Assembly (NCBI GenBank): GCA_941918925.1
Contig: OW799237.1
Span: 90,121,015 to 90,185,014 of the forward strand
DNA: 64,000 bases
Direction: 5' to 3'
From: Phyto melanocephala
Taxonomy: Eukaryota > Arthropoda > Insecta > Diptera > Rhinophoridae
In this document: in pieces, positions 12,012 through 24,988 of the stretch
How the letters are laid out: every line of letters begins with the position of its first letter
How positions within the stretch are numbered: the stretch's first letter is position 1
The notes under the pieces: model-generated
Databases searched by the model: none
What the model was told of the DNA's origin: nothing
Seen by the model: only the letters and a program-made list of their open reading frames with translations
Translations under genes and position numbers: made by a program

Positions 12012-12803
12012 TCTATATATATAAAAATCAATGTGTGTTTGTATGTTTGTATGTTTGTTTGTGCTTTATAGACGGTTAAACGGCTGGACCGATTTCTTTG
12101 AAATTTTCACAGAATCTTTCTGTGTGTCTGGAAGGAACTATCGGCTATACTTTGGTTTGAAATTGTAAGTGGGCGGGGTGCACCGCCCTATTAAAGAATA
12201 AGTATTAGATATTATATATAACGAAAGTTAATGCAGCTAGAGTCTTCAAGTTAAGTACGGAAACTTTGACATCCACACGAACATTTGGATAAAAAATGGG
12301 CGGACTTGCAATAGTAGGCGTGGCTACATGAATTAAATACTAAAATTCGTATATTTGGAAAACGATATCGATTAGAGTAGTTAAATTTTGCAAGAGCAAC
12401 TTTGACACCCAAGTGAACACTTAGGCAAGAAATGGGTGCATTAACAATAGTGGGCGTGGCACCTGCCATATGAATTTTATACTAAAATTCGTATATTTGG
12501 ATAACGATATCGATTAGAGAGTAAAATTTTGCAAAAGCAACTTTGATATTCAAATAAACATTTATGGAAAAAATGGGTACATAACTAATAGTGGGCGTGG
12601 CACTAGCATATGAATTAAATACTAAAATTCGTATATTTGGAAAACGATATCGATTAGAGTAGTAAAATTTTGCAAGAGCAACTTTGACACCCAAATGAAC
12701 ATTTAGGCAAGAAATAGGTGCATTAACAATAGTGGGCGTGGCACCTGCCATATGAATTAAATACTAAAATTTGGGGTGGCGAAGCACACCGGGTATTAAA
12801 TAG
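12012..12803 (+). mobile_element. Helitron-like non-autonomous repeat, family B
   Basis: It starts TCTATATATATAAAAATC after a host A, then TGTTTGTATG-type repeats and 'GACCGATTTCTTTGAAATT'. Near the end is a hairpin (GGTG-GCGAAGCA-CACC), then GGGTATTAAATAG before a host T. The last four bases read ATAG rather than CTAG. The body has about four diverged tandem units of about 140 bp, each with 'TGGGCG'/'GTGGGCGTGGC' and 'AAAACGATATCGATTAGAG'. Repeated peptide frames on the minus strand (12251-12751) are artefacts of these units. Confidence 0.65.
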
Positions 12804-13075
12804 TAATAAATAAAAATTAAATATAGCTTTATGTTAATATATATAATGTGTTAATATTTACGCTTTCTTTTTAACTATCACATTTTAAAAAAATTTGCAA
12901 TGATCTACAAATGCAAACGCTTGTTATTAAAAAATAGTAAAACTGGCAAAGAGTTATAAACATTCTCACAGAATATTTACGTTATTTTGTAAAAGTTTAT
13001 TTTCAGGCCTTTTAAATACTTTTAATTTGGCACTAAATTTATCTAAGAAGTTTTATTCTGCACAAAAAGGAGGTT

Positions 13076-14009
13076 GAACAAGTAAGAGCGCTATATTCGG
13101 CCGTGCCGAATCTCATATACCCTTCACAACGTGTAGTCATGCAATAACAGTGGTTTGTGTCACCATTCATCCCATATGAAATACGTACATACATATAAAA
13201 ACATACATATATAAAAACGTCCCATTGTAAAATTATAAATTCACGTATGTATGTTAAAAAAACAAAAAAAAATAAATAAAAAAAAATTAAAAAAAAAAAT
13301 TTAAAAAAAAATTTAAAAAAAAATTAAAAAAAAAAATTATATAAAAAAAAATTTTTTTAAATAATTAAAATATATATTATAAATATAAAAAAAAAAATAA
13401 TATAATCTTTAAGATATTAAATAGTTCGACAATTAAATAAAAAAGAAAATTAAAAAAAAAATATTAAAAAAAAAAATAATAATAAAAATATAAATAATAT
13501 ATTAAATAAAAAAATAAAAAAAAAAATTAAAAAAAAATTAAAAAAAAAAATATAAAAAAAAATAAAAAAAAAATTTTTTTGGCTCAGCTGGGATTCAATG
13601 CCACGTTTTCTCTAACCAGTATACACGTTTGTATGTATGTATGTTGTTGTTGTAATGTTGTTTTTGTGAAAAAAAAATCGAGGTGGTCGTGGGTTTTTGC
13701 TCATATCGCAGTTGCTTATGTACCGATGTTTCTGATTTTCAATACCGATCTACTCCCGAATATTTCTGATATTTTAATACCTCACCCGAGTCCAAGCGAT
13801 GTCGGGGGGCTTCAAAAAGTTGATTTCAACATACACACGGACAGACGGTCAGACGGACAGACGGACAGACTGACAGGGCTTAATCGACTCCCCTATTCAT
13901 AAGCTTTCAGAAAATATATACTTTATGGGGTCGGAAATCAAAATTGTAGAAATTTCACACGGAATGACAAACCTATATATACCCTTTTTCACTGTGTGAA
14001 GGGTATAAA
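13076..14009 (+). mobile_element. mini-me/INE-1-like repeat, near-complete copy
   Basis: The left end carries ACAAGTAAGAGCGCTAT and a 7-bp hairpin (ATTCGGC-CGT-GCCGAAT), then 'ATACCCTTCACAACGTG'. Next comes about 310 bp of nearly pure A/T (13257-13575), 'CTCAGCTGGGATTCAATGCC', a 'GAGGTGGTCGTGGG' block, a (GACA/GACG)n microsatellite at 13838-13872, and 'TTTATGGGGTCGGAAAT'. The right end is a stem of TATACCCTTTTTCAC against GTGAAGGGTATA. The layout (an A/T block plus a GTCY microsatellite between terminal stems) matches what is known of dipteran mini-me/INE-1 repeats, which have been linked to Helentrons. It is non-coding. Confidence 0.65.
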
Positions 14010-15617
14010 AAGAGTTGGAACAAGAGCAACAAGAAGAGAATTTGAAAAATGTTTGCAACATATGTTCCATAATATGTATGAGGACTTGTAAGAAATAATA
14101 ATTACTTATTGCATTTATATTTTTAATGATAATTTACCAATATAAAGAGGTATATATGTATTTATTTGTATTTTGATTTTAAATGGTTAGTCATTCTTTT
14201 CTCAGCCTCTTGTGCTTTTAGTTGCCGGTTCATATATCGAATACGAAAATAAGTCCGGCATTTAAAAAAAAGAATTTGATTTTCTCAGGCAGCTCAATAA
14301 ATTTGCTTTCTTCAACAAGGCGTTTGTGAATTTTCGGGCAATGAGATACCCCTAGAGCATTGATTTTGTAAAATATATGACTAAATAATAGGTTCAAGTT
14401 TTATTTTTAGCAGAAATTTAATTTTTATAAAATATTTTCAATAAAGCATTTTAAACACTATTGAAATTTGTTAAATATTTTTTTTAAATTAACAGAAAAA
14501 CAAACAGAAATATTAACAAAAATGACATCTGAAATGTAGAACAAATGATCAAAAAATAGTCAGCAGTTCAAATAAGAGTACCTGATGAATAAATATGCCT
14601 TGTAACAAAATGAAGAAAAAATATTTTTTTTTTTTTTGGAAATTTCGACTATCGAAAAATTATGTTTATATTGTATGAAAAATTGTGTCATTCAAACGGG
14701 AAATGAATAATAAATAAGTTTTTTTGTAAAGCAACAGTTTGTGTGGGAAAAATAAAATTTTTATCTAAAACGAAAACGAATTTTTTCTTTGTGGATACAA
14801 TTTTGAAGATTCAAAAATATTTGTGTTTGTATTCAATTAAAAGTAAGGCATTTGTTGTTTTAGTTTTTTTTTTTAATTTAAAACATTTTAATTTTTTATT
14901 CAAATTTGCACACAGTGAATGACAGTAATAATTTAATTTCAGGATGTGTTTTGAGCATGCACGAACAACTAACTTATATGATGTAAATCGGGTTAACATT
15001 ATAATATCAATATTAAAAGAAAATTTGTTTAGCCACCTAAAACTTTAAATTGTTTGTAGCTTGCACTGTATGTATTTGTGTTGGAATAAAGCACAAACGT
15101 TGAAAATGTAGCTAAAGGTTTTCAAAAAGAGGATGTAACATTATTTCCATTACAATATACCGATACCTTTAACCTTAATAAATAAATGTGCACAATTAAA
15201 ACAATTTTTTAACAAATTGATATTTTGAAAAATATTTGTATTTTTTTTACGACTTCAACTCTAAAAGTGCTCAATACAAAGTGCAATTTGTTCACTCATC
15301 AAGGGATTTTTAAAAATATATTTAAAGCAGTTAAGACTATTGCATACAATCTTTATTATACTGCCAACATTTCAACATGTTAACCCAATTACTAAAAAAC
15401 GGGTTTTATTAATGTTTTTTTGTGTATGTCTGCATATATGCATACAAAATGTTTGTATTCAGAAAATTGCACTCCCATTGCATTTTCACATATCCGTTGA
15501 CTTTTTGTAACAAGATTTGTGATTTTTTTTTAGCATTTTAACTTTTGTTTTCACTTTATAGTGTTTTATTTTTTTCCAGAGACCATTTATTTAGAACAAA
15601 ATTGTATTTCAATATGA
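14010..15617. other. AT-rich stretch with no recognised gene
   Basis: Poly-T/poly-A blocks (for example 14623-14638) and short frames only. No terminal repeats were recognised. Confidence 0.4.
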
Positions 15618-16046
15618 CCCAGCAAAAAAATTTTTTACTAGTTCAATGTGAATAATAATTTTCATGACTTCTGTTGAATATGTGTAAGAGGAGGCCTGAA
15701 TAATGCCTTCTCCAATTTCAAAACCATTAACCATTAACGATGTGCTTCAAAATACATGCAAATGCAGGCAAAATATCTTAAGCAATTCACGTAAACAAAC
15801 ATTATTAATTCATGAAACATGGGTTTACTCATTAACCCATGAAACATGGGTTTATTGTCATCTAATATGAATGCGCTCTATGTGCTTATTAGAAAAAACT
15901 GAATTTTATTAAAACATTCATATAAACACATAGTCTCCAATCACACGTTAATGTTTAAATCATGCATGCTTCACCTAAATTGAATAACTTCATCATGGCT
16001 TGAACTCATACATTCACTATTTATTTTGCATGTCTTTTTTGCTGGG
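15618..16046. mobile_element. MITE-like element, family F copy 1
   Basis: Short inverted ends CCCAGCAAAAAA / TTTTTTGCTGGG bound 429 bp of non-coding sequence. Its first 60 bases ('GTTCAATGTGAATAATA' and 'TTTTCATGACTT') match the reverse complement of the right end of the copy at 19323-19643. The target duplication is unclear. Confidence 0.5.
15834..15852. repeat. hairpin AACCCATG-AAA-CATGGGTT
   Basis: A perfect 8-bp stem with a 3-base loop inside MITE F. A shorter half-copy (CATGAAACATGGGTTTA) lies just upstream at 15811-15827. Confidence 0.7.
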
Positions 16047-16446
16047 GACTAAAAACGTATTTAGTATTTTTCTATACAAAAGGCCAAACAATTTTTAAAA
16101 AGACACAACCGTTAGTGTACAATGATTCTATACGAATTCATTTAAAGCATTCAGGCACAAATACTGCGCACAATATTTTTAAGAAATAAAATTTTTTACT
16201 TGCTGTAAATAGTGGTGTAGAGCATTCAAGTTATGGTACTAAGCATAAATAATAAAAATTAAAACTCAAAGTATACTCCTTGTAGATTCTACCTTTATTT
16301 GAGATGCTTTAAAAACACTCGTAATATCAAAGGATATCTTAAACTATTTTTCCAAAAAAATTTTGTAATCATTTATATGGGATTGACTAGACTTTAAGAA
16401 GTAATTTATACATTTTGATATGATATCTAGCAACAGGAAAAATTTC

Positions 16447-16600
16447 TTATGCTAAAAACACATAGACGACAGCAGGCTACACAGCCACACGACTACAACG
16501 GCAGTTGGCTGCAATCGTTGCCGTGCAGTCAGCTACATATTTATATTGGAGACGACAGCAACATTGTAAACAGCTGATAACAAAGTTACAATTGCCAATT
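16447..16600 (+). repeat. family E MITE fragment
   Basis: 'CATAGACGACAGCAGGCTAC', then CAGTCAGCTACAT, GAGACGACAGC and AGCTGATAAC. These occur in the same order as the reverse complement of 5640-5775. Only one end is preserved. Confidence 0.5.
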
Positions 16601-16837
16601 ACAATACCAAAGCAACAATAAATAGTTGGCAAAGCTGCTAAGAAATAGTCAGAGTCAGCGATGGTGGCGGCTGGTACGGTGAAAACGATTAAACGGCGTT
16701 AAATTACAGACTGATTTTACGAGTTCTTCAAGACAGATTAAGGTACTCGTATCCAATAAGCTGATTGTTTTTTTATATACAATTTGTCAGTGTTACCAAC
16801 CTTTTTTTTAAATAATTTGTATGCATCTGTCAAACTT

Positions 16838-17300
16838 ATTATACCCTTCACCTGTGGTGGACAAGAGTATATATAGCTTTGTCATTCCGTTTGTAATTTC
16901 TACAATTTTCATTTCCAACCCCATAAAGTGTATATTTTCTGAAAGCTTATGAATAGAGGAGTCGATTAAGCCCTGACCGTCTGTGCGTGTGTTGGTTGAA
17001 ATCAACTTTTAGAAGCAACTATATGTTCCTCAGATCTGTATATGGTATCAATCTCTTGGAAATATCCAGGAATGAATCGCTATTGAAATTCAGCGCAATC
17101 GCTACATAACTTTCTGAGATATGAGCAAGAAACCACGACCTCCTCGTTTTTTTACACAATTACAACATACATATATACATACATGTAAAAAACATGAAAA
17201 AAAAAATTTAAAAAAAAAATTTATTAAAAATAAAAAAAAAAAAATAAAATAAATCACAAAAAAAAAATAAAAAAAAGATTGAAAAAAAATTTAAAAAAAT
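16838..17300 (-). repeat. mini-me/INE-1-like repeat, partial copy
   Basis: Inverted relative to 13076-14009. It starts at TATACCCTTCAC (16840), then 'CCCATAAAGTGTATATTTTC', 'GGAGTCGATTAAGCCCTGAC', a shortened GTCY tract and 'ACCACGACCTCCTCG', and runs into an A-rich block. The distal hairpin end is missing. Confidence 0.6.
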
Positions 17301-19322
17301 TTCATTACAACTATGAAAATTATTGAAGTAAATTCTTTACGTTTTTGCCATAAATAAAAACAGCATAAAAAAACTAAAAATTTGTTTTTGTTTTCAACGT
17401 ATTTGTACGAATGAAATTTCGCTTGCGTTTTCTTTTGACATCGTTGAACAGGCAGTAATTCTACCTTTAGCCGTTGTTGTCAAAATCATTATTACTTATA
17501 CCCTTAGCGTTTTAAACTAAATGAGAATTATAAAAAGTTATGTATTGAATCGCTTCTAGCAAATATCGCAACAAGAAATTGTATTGTGTGAGTATCTAAG
17601 CAAACGTCTGACAATAAGTACTTACGTATCACATTATAAATCAAGTCATTACTCAAATACTTCTCAGTAAGACACACAATATGTAATAGTCATTGAAGAG
17701 TATGTTGTTAAGAAAGATCAAGTCATTACCTCGTTTTTGCTGGGATTGTAGACAAATGGTTCAAGATACCGCCATATTGGTGCAGCATAAAGCAAAATTT
17801 GATTTGATTCCGCATTTGGGAAATTTCCACATAATTTCAAATTTGAGGCAATAACAAATAATTTAAAAAAAGACGAATATGGTCTTATGAATATGTAACA
17901 CTTAAATCGCCCAACCTTTTATCAAAAAAAAAAATTATTTGGTAGAGCACATTGAATTCGTTTCAAATGAATTAAAAATAAATATTAAGTTGAACATCAC
18001 AACTTTTTCTATTTGGTTGGAAGTTAAAAGGTTTCAGTTTTATTATTCATAAAAGTTCTTATTCCCACAGATCGCAGCACATGTCTGGTATAGAAACTAA
18101 AATATTTAATTGATGGAAACAATGTTAGAAAACAAACACACACAAAAAAGAGAAAAAAATTGGCTATTTTTGCAATATTGTTACTTTAAACAGTCCACTT
18201 TTTTTACACAAAAATAGGAAATATTTTGCGATGGAAACAAAATAAATTTTTTTTTGGTGGAAATTCATATTGTTAATATTTTAGCAAAAAAAAAAAAATT
18301 AGAAGAACAATAACAACAATAGCAAAAGTTTGATTTAAATTTTTTTTATAGATTAAAATTGATCTTAAATTCGTATTTAAAATCTCTTTTTTATAGATTT
18401 AAGTTGGTCTTAAATTTTCATTTTATTTATATTTAAAAGTGAACAGCTGATTCTTTTGTTCCTTAAATTTTAATTGTTAGATTATTGAAGATTAAATAAT
18501 ATTTGCGAAGGAATAAAATCACCCTGAGAAATAGCCAGCTGTTTAACATACAAGTAAAGACTTAAATATAGATTTATTTTAGAATTGTGTGGTGTTTTAA
18601 ACTTTAAAGTTTTTAACTTAAACCCTTTTAATGCGATTTAAGAGCAGGTGTTTTTAAAAATATTTCGTGTTGTTAACTATTAAAAGAAAAAACACAGATA
18701 CAAGTTAAACCGTAAGCAAGCAGCAGGGAAAAATAAAAAAAAGGGTAAAAGAATTTAACTATGAAATTTGACTGCCAGAACGATGAACTAACTAGGGCCC
18801 ATGATGAGCACATTTTTGTTTAATTTTTTTTGTAGCGTTTGTACTGCTTAAATTTAATTCTCTGATTGGTTATATAAAATGGCAGCTGTTAAGACGTTAG
18901 AGGAAGTGAATAAATTATTATTAATCAAGAAAAAGGAATACATCTCAAAAATGTTTTTTCAGCTTAGACACTTTGTTTCCACCATTTCAAGTTGGATGTG
19001 TTGTACAACTTCTGCGACTATTTATAATGACTTCCACAATTTCGACAACATTTCTAAGTTATTCTTTAAATTAAGTCAGCAAGTCTGAATATGTAAAATT
19101 TGCAAAGTTAGTATTATTGAGCTGCTTCGATTAACGATATCCTGGAAAAAAAGTTTGGATGGATTTGGCATTCATACGTTAATGCAACAACGAAAAGCAA
19201 AGAGTCGTCTCCCATGTGCTTAACCCTCTAGGCTTTCAGTGACGCAGTAGCTTTACAACTTTGTGACGCACAGCAATTAAGAAGGAATTTGGCGCTTGCA
19301 GAGTTTTGATGGAATGAAACAA
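17301..19322. other. AT-rich stretch with no recognised gene
   Basis: Local imperfect duplication of 'TATAGATTWAARTTGRTCTTAAAT' words at about 18348-18418. A 69-codon plus frame (18879-19088) begins MAAVKTLEEVNKLLL but has no recognised domain or splice context, so I do not call it a gene. Confidence 0.4.
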
Positions 19323-19643
19323 TCCAGCAAAAAAGACATTATTTCAACCCAAGATAAAGTTATTCAAAAGGATTTTATCATTAACGTGTTATTATATTAT
19401 ATATTAATAATACATTAATAAACTTCATTTAATTTCAATAAGAGTGTGCAACGCATGCATATTAGATGAAAAGGGGTCCATATTTCATGACTTGATTTTG
19501 TTTATTTACATAAATTGATTAAACTATGTTCGATGTATTTTAAAGCACATCATTTATGACAAACTATTTTAGATTTAGGGAGGCATGAACAAGTTATGAA
19601 AAATATTATTCACATTCAACTATGTAATACTTTTTTGCTGGGA
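19323..19643. mobile_element. MITE-like element, family F copy 2
   Basis: Ends TCCAGCAAAAAAG / CTTTTTTGCTGGGA style, flanked by ACAA on both sides (19319-19322 and 19644-19647), a candidate 4-bp duplication. Inverted relative to the copy at 15618-16046. Non-coding. Confidence 0.5.
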
Positions 19644-19645
19644 AC

Positions 19646-21543
19646 AAAAAAGGCCCCCAACAGAATACGTTAAAAGTCTTCAGAAGAAGTTAGAAAATTC
19701 TAAAACATCATAGTCATGTCTACGCTGTGGTAGACTTTTTTAGTTCTATTATTTAATGTTTAACTTACTGTGTAAAGAATTTTGATTAAAAAACTGTGAT
19801 TGGATGAGATGTTAGTCTAATTGCAAAAGTTGTGGTCATCACTATAGAAAAAAAATTCTGACTATTGCATTTCTAGGCCAGTCACCAATTCCAGGCCTAA
19901 TCCAATCGCAGGAATTCAGAGGTTATTGTGAGTTCATATAAAATGCTTTTTGAACGGCTGTTGTACCTTCAGGTATCAACTAAGAATCCATGTTGTTCTG
20001 GTTAAAATTATTAAATCTTACATAAGAGTTGGAATCTACTTAATTTGTTAGTGTAATATTGACTGATTGTGTTGTTATTCACCACTACATTTCCCTATGT
20101 GTTCGTGTTGATACTACCCGAATTATTTTATCCAATGATTAGGTTTTAACCGTAAAGACTAGGGCTCTTGGTCTCTGTATTCACAGATTATGTTATACAT
20201 CTGGTTTGATTCTAATGGTCTAGCCAGATGTTATTCCAGCAAACTGGATACATGAAATGCTTTTTATAACGGCCGTATGATTAAGCCTGAAAACCACATT
20301 TAATGTTCAAAATCAAAAGCACATTTAATTAGTTTTTAAATTCTCCATTGTAGGCTAGTCCCAAGGTATAAAGAATAACCAGGACCAAAAAGCCAAAAAT
20401 GAGAAATTAGCATATAAAGCGAAATTTGGCAAAGGAGTCGACATTAAAAAAAATATTATAAGTGGTTGTTTCAGAAGATCTCCGGTAAATTAGTCTGTAG
20501 AAGGAGAGTCTGCCAGTGCTTGTAGGTTTAATTTCATCTAAATTCTCTGTTCTCTTACACTACAACAATCAAATGTTCTTCGTTATTCCTCTATGCCAAT
20601 AAAAGTCGAATAATAATTGTTATTGTGTTGCAATAAATATCCTTCAGATTGCTGGGAAAACTTTAATATTTAAAATAAGGACATTTAAACAACTGAACAA
20701 TTTGGTAAATCATTTAAGGAAAATGAACAGGAAAACTTGCAATTTCAACTGACAAATTGTAATAACTTTTTTGACAAAAATATAAAACTAGTAGTTCAAA
20801 AAAGTAGTTGTCCGCTAATATGAGTAGATATTACGAATACAAGACAGAACGCAAAGAGAAGCGAGTTTCTAAAATCTAGGAATAGACATATAGACTTCAG
20901 ATTACATCTCACTTTTTTCAAACAGTGCATGACACTTTTCAATTTTTATTTTAACTCTGATGGATAAATAAATTTGAGTACTTTATCAGTCGCAGTGCTA
21001 TTCGGCAGACAACAACAGAAAAGGTGAACGTTACCACCTGAACACACCGTCAGGTTTACTTTCAATGTCACAAAATTGCATAATGGAAACGCAACTTATT
21101 GTTGTCTCTATAGAAGTGATTTTATTTAAGGTCTAGAAAGCTATTACTGGTATAATTGAAAAATTTTTTTTAAATTATAATGAACTTTTCATGATGTCAA
21201 ATTATTGTGCCATGTGATATGGAACAGCATAGCTCATGAAAATTTAAGAACTGTTTTGATTCTATAAACAAAATCAAAAAAATTCCAGTAAAGAAGTGTA
21301 TGTCTATGCACAACTAAACACACCTATACCCTGAAGTTCTTCTAAAAATATGTGTCAAAAGAATAAAAATGTAAAATTGTTTGACTGTCAAATCACTAGA
21401 TACATTCTGGCATAACAAATCCTGCAATAATTTAATTGTTATACCGTCATAAAAGATCTCTTGTACTTAATTGACGTTATGATTTTGTCAATATAGGGAA
21501 TAAGTACTCCAACAATTTAAAACCACTAACTGTATAATTTATG
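19646..21543. other. AT-rich stretch with no recognised gene
   Basis: Nothing beyond short random frames could be supported on either strand. Confidence 0.4.
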
Positions 21544-21545
21544 TA

Positions 21546-23424
21546 GGGTGATCGACTCGGTTTTACAACCGGTGGAAAACCCGTTTTTTTTATCTTTCAG
21601 CTGGCGATTTTTTCTAAATGTTGATTTTTCGAATATCGAATACACCGGTTTTTTTATCGAAAAAAAACGGTGTTTTATTTTTTAAGCTTATTTTTATATA
21701 TATTTGTAATCAATCGTACCATAGTATATTTAGTACGCCAAAAGTTTCCAAAAATCAGAAAATAAAAACTAATAAGTATTCTTCCATAATAATGTAAGAA
21801 ATTTTTTTGTTGTTTAAAAAAAATGTAAAATATGAAAAAAATTTGAGCTTAAATATAATTTTTTTATAGGATATAAGCATAACGTTAAAAGTTAAAGGTA
21901 ATTGAAGCATTAACTTAGCTGATCGATAACTTTTAGGTAAAAAGTGTAGTTACAATAAAGAAAAACCAATAATCTCTCCTTCCAGATCGTAATTTTAATT
22001 CATGGTATTGTGTGTCTTTTAACTTAAATTTCAATTAAACCATCAAACAAACTAGTTTATGCCTATATTTGCATGTCTGTCAGGGGTATAAGAAAGAATT
22101 TTTAAAATGAAATTTTAAAGATTTTCTCCCTAGCCTTTAAAATGTATTTCAAATTACAGAAATCATTTCAAACAAAACACGTTAGTGCATATTAGTATAA
22201 AAGATCTATTTAACATTTGAAAAATGTACAGAAGGAGACACAAAATTTTATAACAGCCTTATAAAAATTCTTATTTATTTATTGTATTTTTATACCCTTC
22301 ACACAGTGAAAAAGGGTATATATAGGTTTGTCATTCCGTGTGAAATTTCTACAATTTTCATTTCCGACCCCATAAAGTATATATTTTCTGAAAGCTTATG
22401 AATAGAGGAGTCGATTAAGCCCTGACCGTCTGTCCGTCTGTCCGTCTGTCCGTCTGTCCGTCTGTCCGTCTGTCCGTCTGACCGTCTGTCCGTGTGTATG
22501 TTGAAATCAACTTTTTGAAGCCCCCCGACATAGGTTGGACCCGGGTAAGGTATTAAAATATCAGAAATATTCGGGAGTAGATCGGTATTGAAAATCAGAA
22601 ACATCGGTACATAAACAACTGAGATATGAGCAAAAACCCACGACCACCTCGATTTTCTTTTCATAAAAACAACATTACAACAACAACATACATACATACA
22701 AACGTGTATACTGGTTAGAGAAAACGTGGCATCGAATCCCAGCTGAGGCAAAAAAAATTTTTTTTAAATTTTTTTAATTTTCTTTTTTTTAATTTTTTTT
22801 TTATTTTTTTTTTATTTTTTATTTAATATATTATATATATTTTTATTATTATTTTTTTTTATTTTTTTTTTTTTTTAATTTTTTTTTTATTTTTTTTTGT
22901 TTTATATATATTATATATGTATATAATAATTTTTTTTTTTTAATTTTTTTTTAAAATTGTTTTTTTTTAAATTTTTTTTTTATTTTTTATTTTTTTTTTT
23001 TGTTTTTTTTAACATACATACGTGAATTTACTGTTATTGCATGACTACACGTTGTGAAGGGTATATAAGATTCGGCACGGCCGAATATAGCGCTTTTACT
23101 TGTTTTTATTTTACTTGTAAAGAGTACCTTTTGTCCTTAACTTCAAATAATTAAAACCAAATGTGTCAACTGCATTCATGTCACTTGTTGCGTAATTATG
23201 TAGCCAAACGTATATAAACGTAAAAATTTCATATTTAGATATAATTTTTATTATAATCTTTTTTTTTATATTTTTTAATTTTTTCTTTATATATTATATT
23301 TTAAATATTCGAACCGGTTAACTGGGTTTTCTCAATTTTCAAAATAGCAACCGGTTTTTTTAAATTCTAAATTTCAAACTATTTGAAAATCGGTTTCTTA
23401 AAAAAGTCGAATAATCGATCACCC
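21546..23424. mobile_element. TA-flanked inverted-repeat element with nested repeat
   Basis: Ends are GGGTGATCGAYT inverted repeats flanked by TA (21544-21545 and 23425-23426), which fits a Tc1/mariner-type insertion, though other TA-targeting classes are possible. Subterminal blocks near both ends contain ACCGGTTTTTTT-like words (21570-21595, 21643-21680, 23311-23362). The interior is split by the mini-me-like copy at 22291-23107; without it the element is about 1.06 kb. No transposase sequence is visible. Confidence 0.55.
22291..23107 (-). mobile_element. mini-me/INE-1-like repeat, near-complete copy (nested)
   Basis: Reverse orientation relative to 13076-14009 and very similar to it. It shows the TATACCCTTCACACAGTG stem, the 'CCCATAAAGTATATATTTTC' block, a (GTCY)n tract extended to about 60 bp (22427-22492), 'CCACGACCACCTCGATTTT', about 260 bp of T-rich sequence (22746-23010), and the terminal hairpin ATTCGGC-ACG-GCCGAAT followed by ATAGCGCTTTTACTTGT. 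The 150-codon minus frame over it is a by-product of the repeat, not a gene. Confidence 0.65.
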
Positions 23425-23426
23425 TA

Positions 23427-24988
23427 ATAGATTATGGTTTATATCACAGTGGTACGTAGAAATAAGTTTGTATTAAAAAATAATTGATTTAAAATAAAAT
23501 TTATAAACATTTTTCTTTTAATATGAATTTTTAAATTTAACGAAAAATATTGTCTTTAATTTTTTTAGTTAGACAAAATTAACTCATTTTCTAAGCACCA
23601 TATGGGAAAATATTTACTTAAACCGATTTTTAGATGTAAGAGATTTTCATCAGCATTCTCTAAATAATACACTTACGTAATTTGCATATTCACACACACA
23701 CACACACGCGTAGATATAAAAGTATGTTACAATGTTTGCCACAAAAAAAAAAACATCAAATCTGCAACACAACATACATGCATGATCCTTTGGTTGAAAG
23801 CAGTGAAACACCATAGAGCAAGTCAACAAAACTAAAATTTGTTAGAAACAACATACAAACAAGCAGCAGAATTTAGGACCAACTGCTTTTGGTAGAACAA
23901 AAAAAAAAAAAGAAACTAGGACTGGTTAATAAAGACACAATTAAGCTTATGTTTTGTTTCAACTTGACCATTATCTGATTGCCTTTGAAATCTGCATTTA
24001 GGACCTTTCAACGAAAATAAAATTAAGGAGATTAAATACATTGTAATGACTAGGCGTTGTATGAAAATCTGTTAAAAATTTATAATTACTAATGCGTGAA
24101 ATTTTAGTCATTTTTGAATTATTGGTCAACTCAAAAGATGCATTTCTAATTAACATTTATATATAATGTGTAACAAGAGAAAAGAAGGACAATTAAGCTA
24201 AAATGAAAATAAGAGAAAAAATACAGAAAATTCAAATAGCCGCAGAAACGTTAAAACGTATAGGTGTTCTTTTAAAATGTTTTACAAAAGATTGTTAATT
24301 GGCAAAATTGGAATGTATTTACGGTACGAAAAATATAATTTTTTAAGTTATTAAAAAACTCTGATAAGATACTTTGCAATAAGTTATACAAATTAGACCA
24401 CAGAATACTTATTTACAAGAAAAACTTAATTGTAAGGCTTCAAATTAATTTAAAATTTCAATCATTACATATTCTATATACCTGGATTTTACACAAGAAA
24501 AAATCATAACTCCAGAATGTATGATAATCATTTCACTAAAAGGATCATTTTTATCCCTTAAAATATTCGATATTAAAAAAAAATTCTCATATTCAGTGAA
24601 GGGTGTAAAAATTACCTCTAATGGTTATTAAAAAGGTGGTCTTTGTCTTAGAAAATAAAACACCACTGTTTACAATTGTCTGTCTCTGTCTGTCTTTCTA
24701 TCTGATTACCTAAACTTAATAGGCTTAAAAACTACTGAATGCATTTTCATAAATTTTGTTAAGGAGATACTTTGGTACCTGGGTCAATATATATGGTACT
24801 TTTATTGCGATATAATATCTTAGTTTTTACAGACAACAAAAAAATCTTTATCAAGAAACAACAAACGTCGTTCGTTGGTAATTGCCTTACTTAAGGACGA
24901 CTGCTTCGATGTCTATTTTTTTTTAATAATTATCATAATCCAAATTATGTTTTTATAGAAAGGAAATTTGTCCACGCCCACTTTACAT
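23427..24988. other. no recognised gene; CA tract and TCTG-rich patch
   Basis: A (CA)7-type microsatellite lies at about 23693-23707. A CTGTCTCTGTCTGTC patch (24679-24697) may be the remnant of another interspersed repeat, but I could not define its ends. Confidence 0.4.

Noticed and set aside
12251..12751. Two repeated minus-strand frames beginning MAGATPTIVNAPISCL
   Set aside because: They arise from tandem units of a Helitron-like repeat, not from a duplicated gene.
13257..13575. A/T block as a replication origin or scaffold attachment region
   Set aside because: It is an internal part of the mini-me-like repeat, also present inverted at 22746-23010. No independent evidence exists for such a role.
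18879..19088. 69-codon frame MAAVKTLEEVNKLLL
   Set aside because: No recognised domain, splice context or conservation evidence.
22299..22751. 150-codon minus frame
   Set aside because: Lies entirely in a mini-me-like repeat. The RRTDGQTD runs are the GTCY microsatellite translated.
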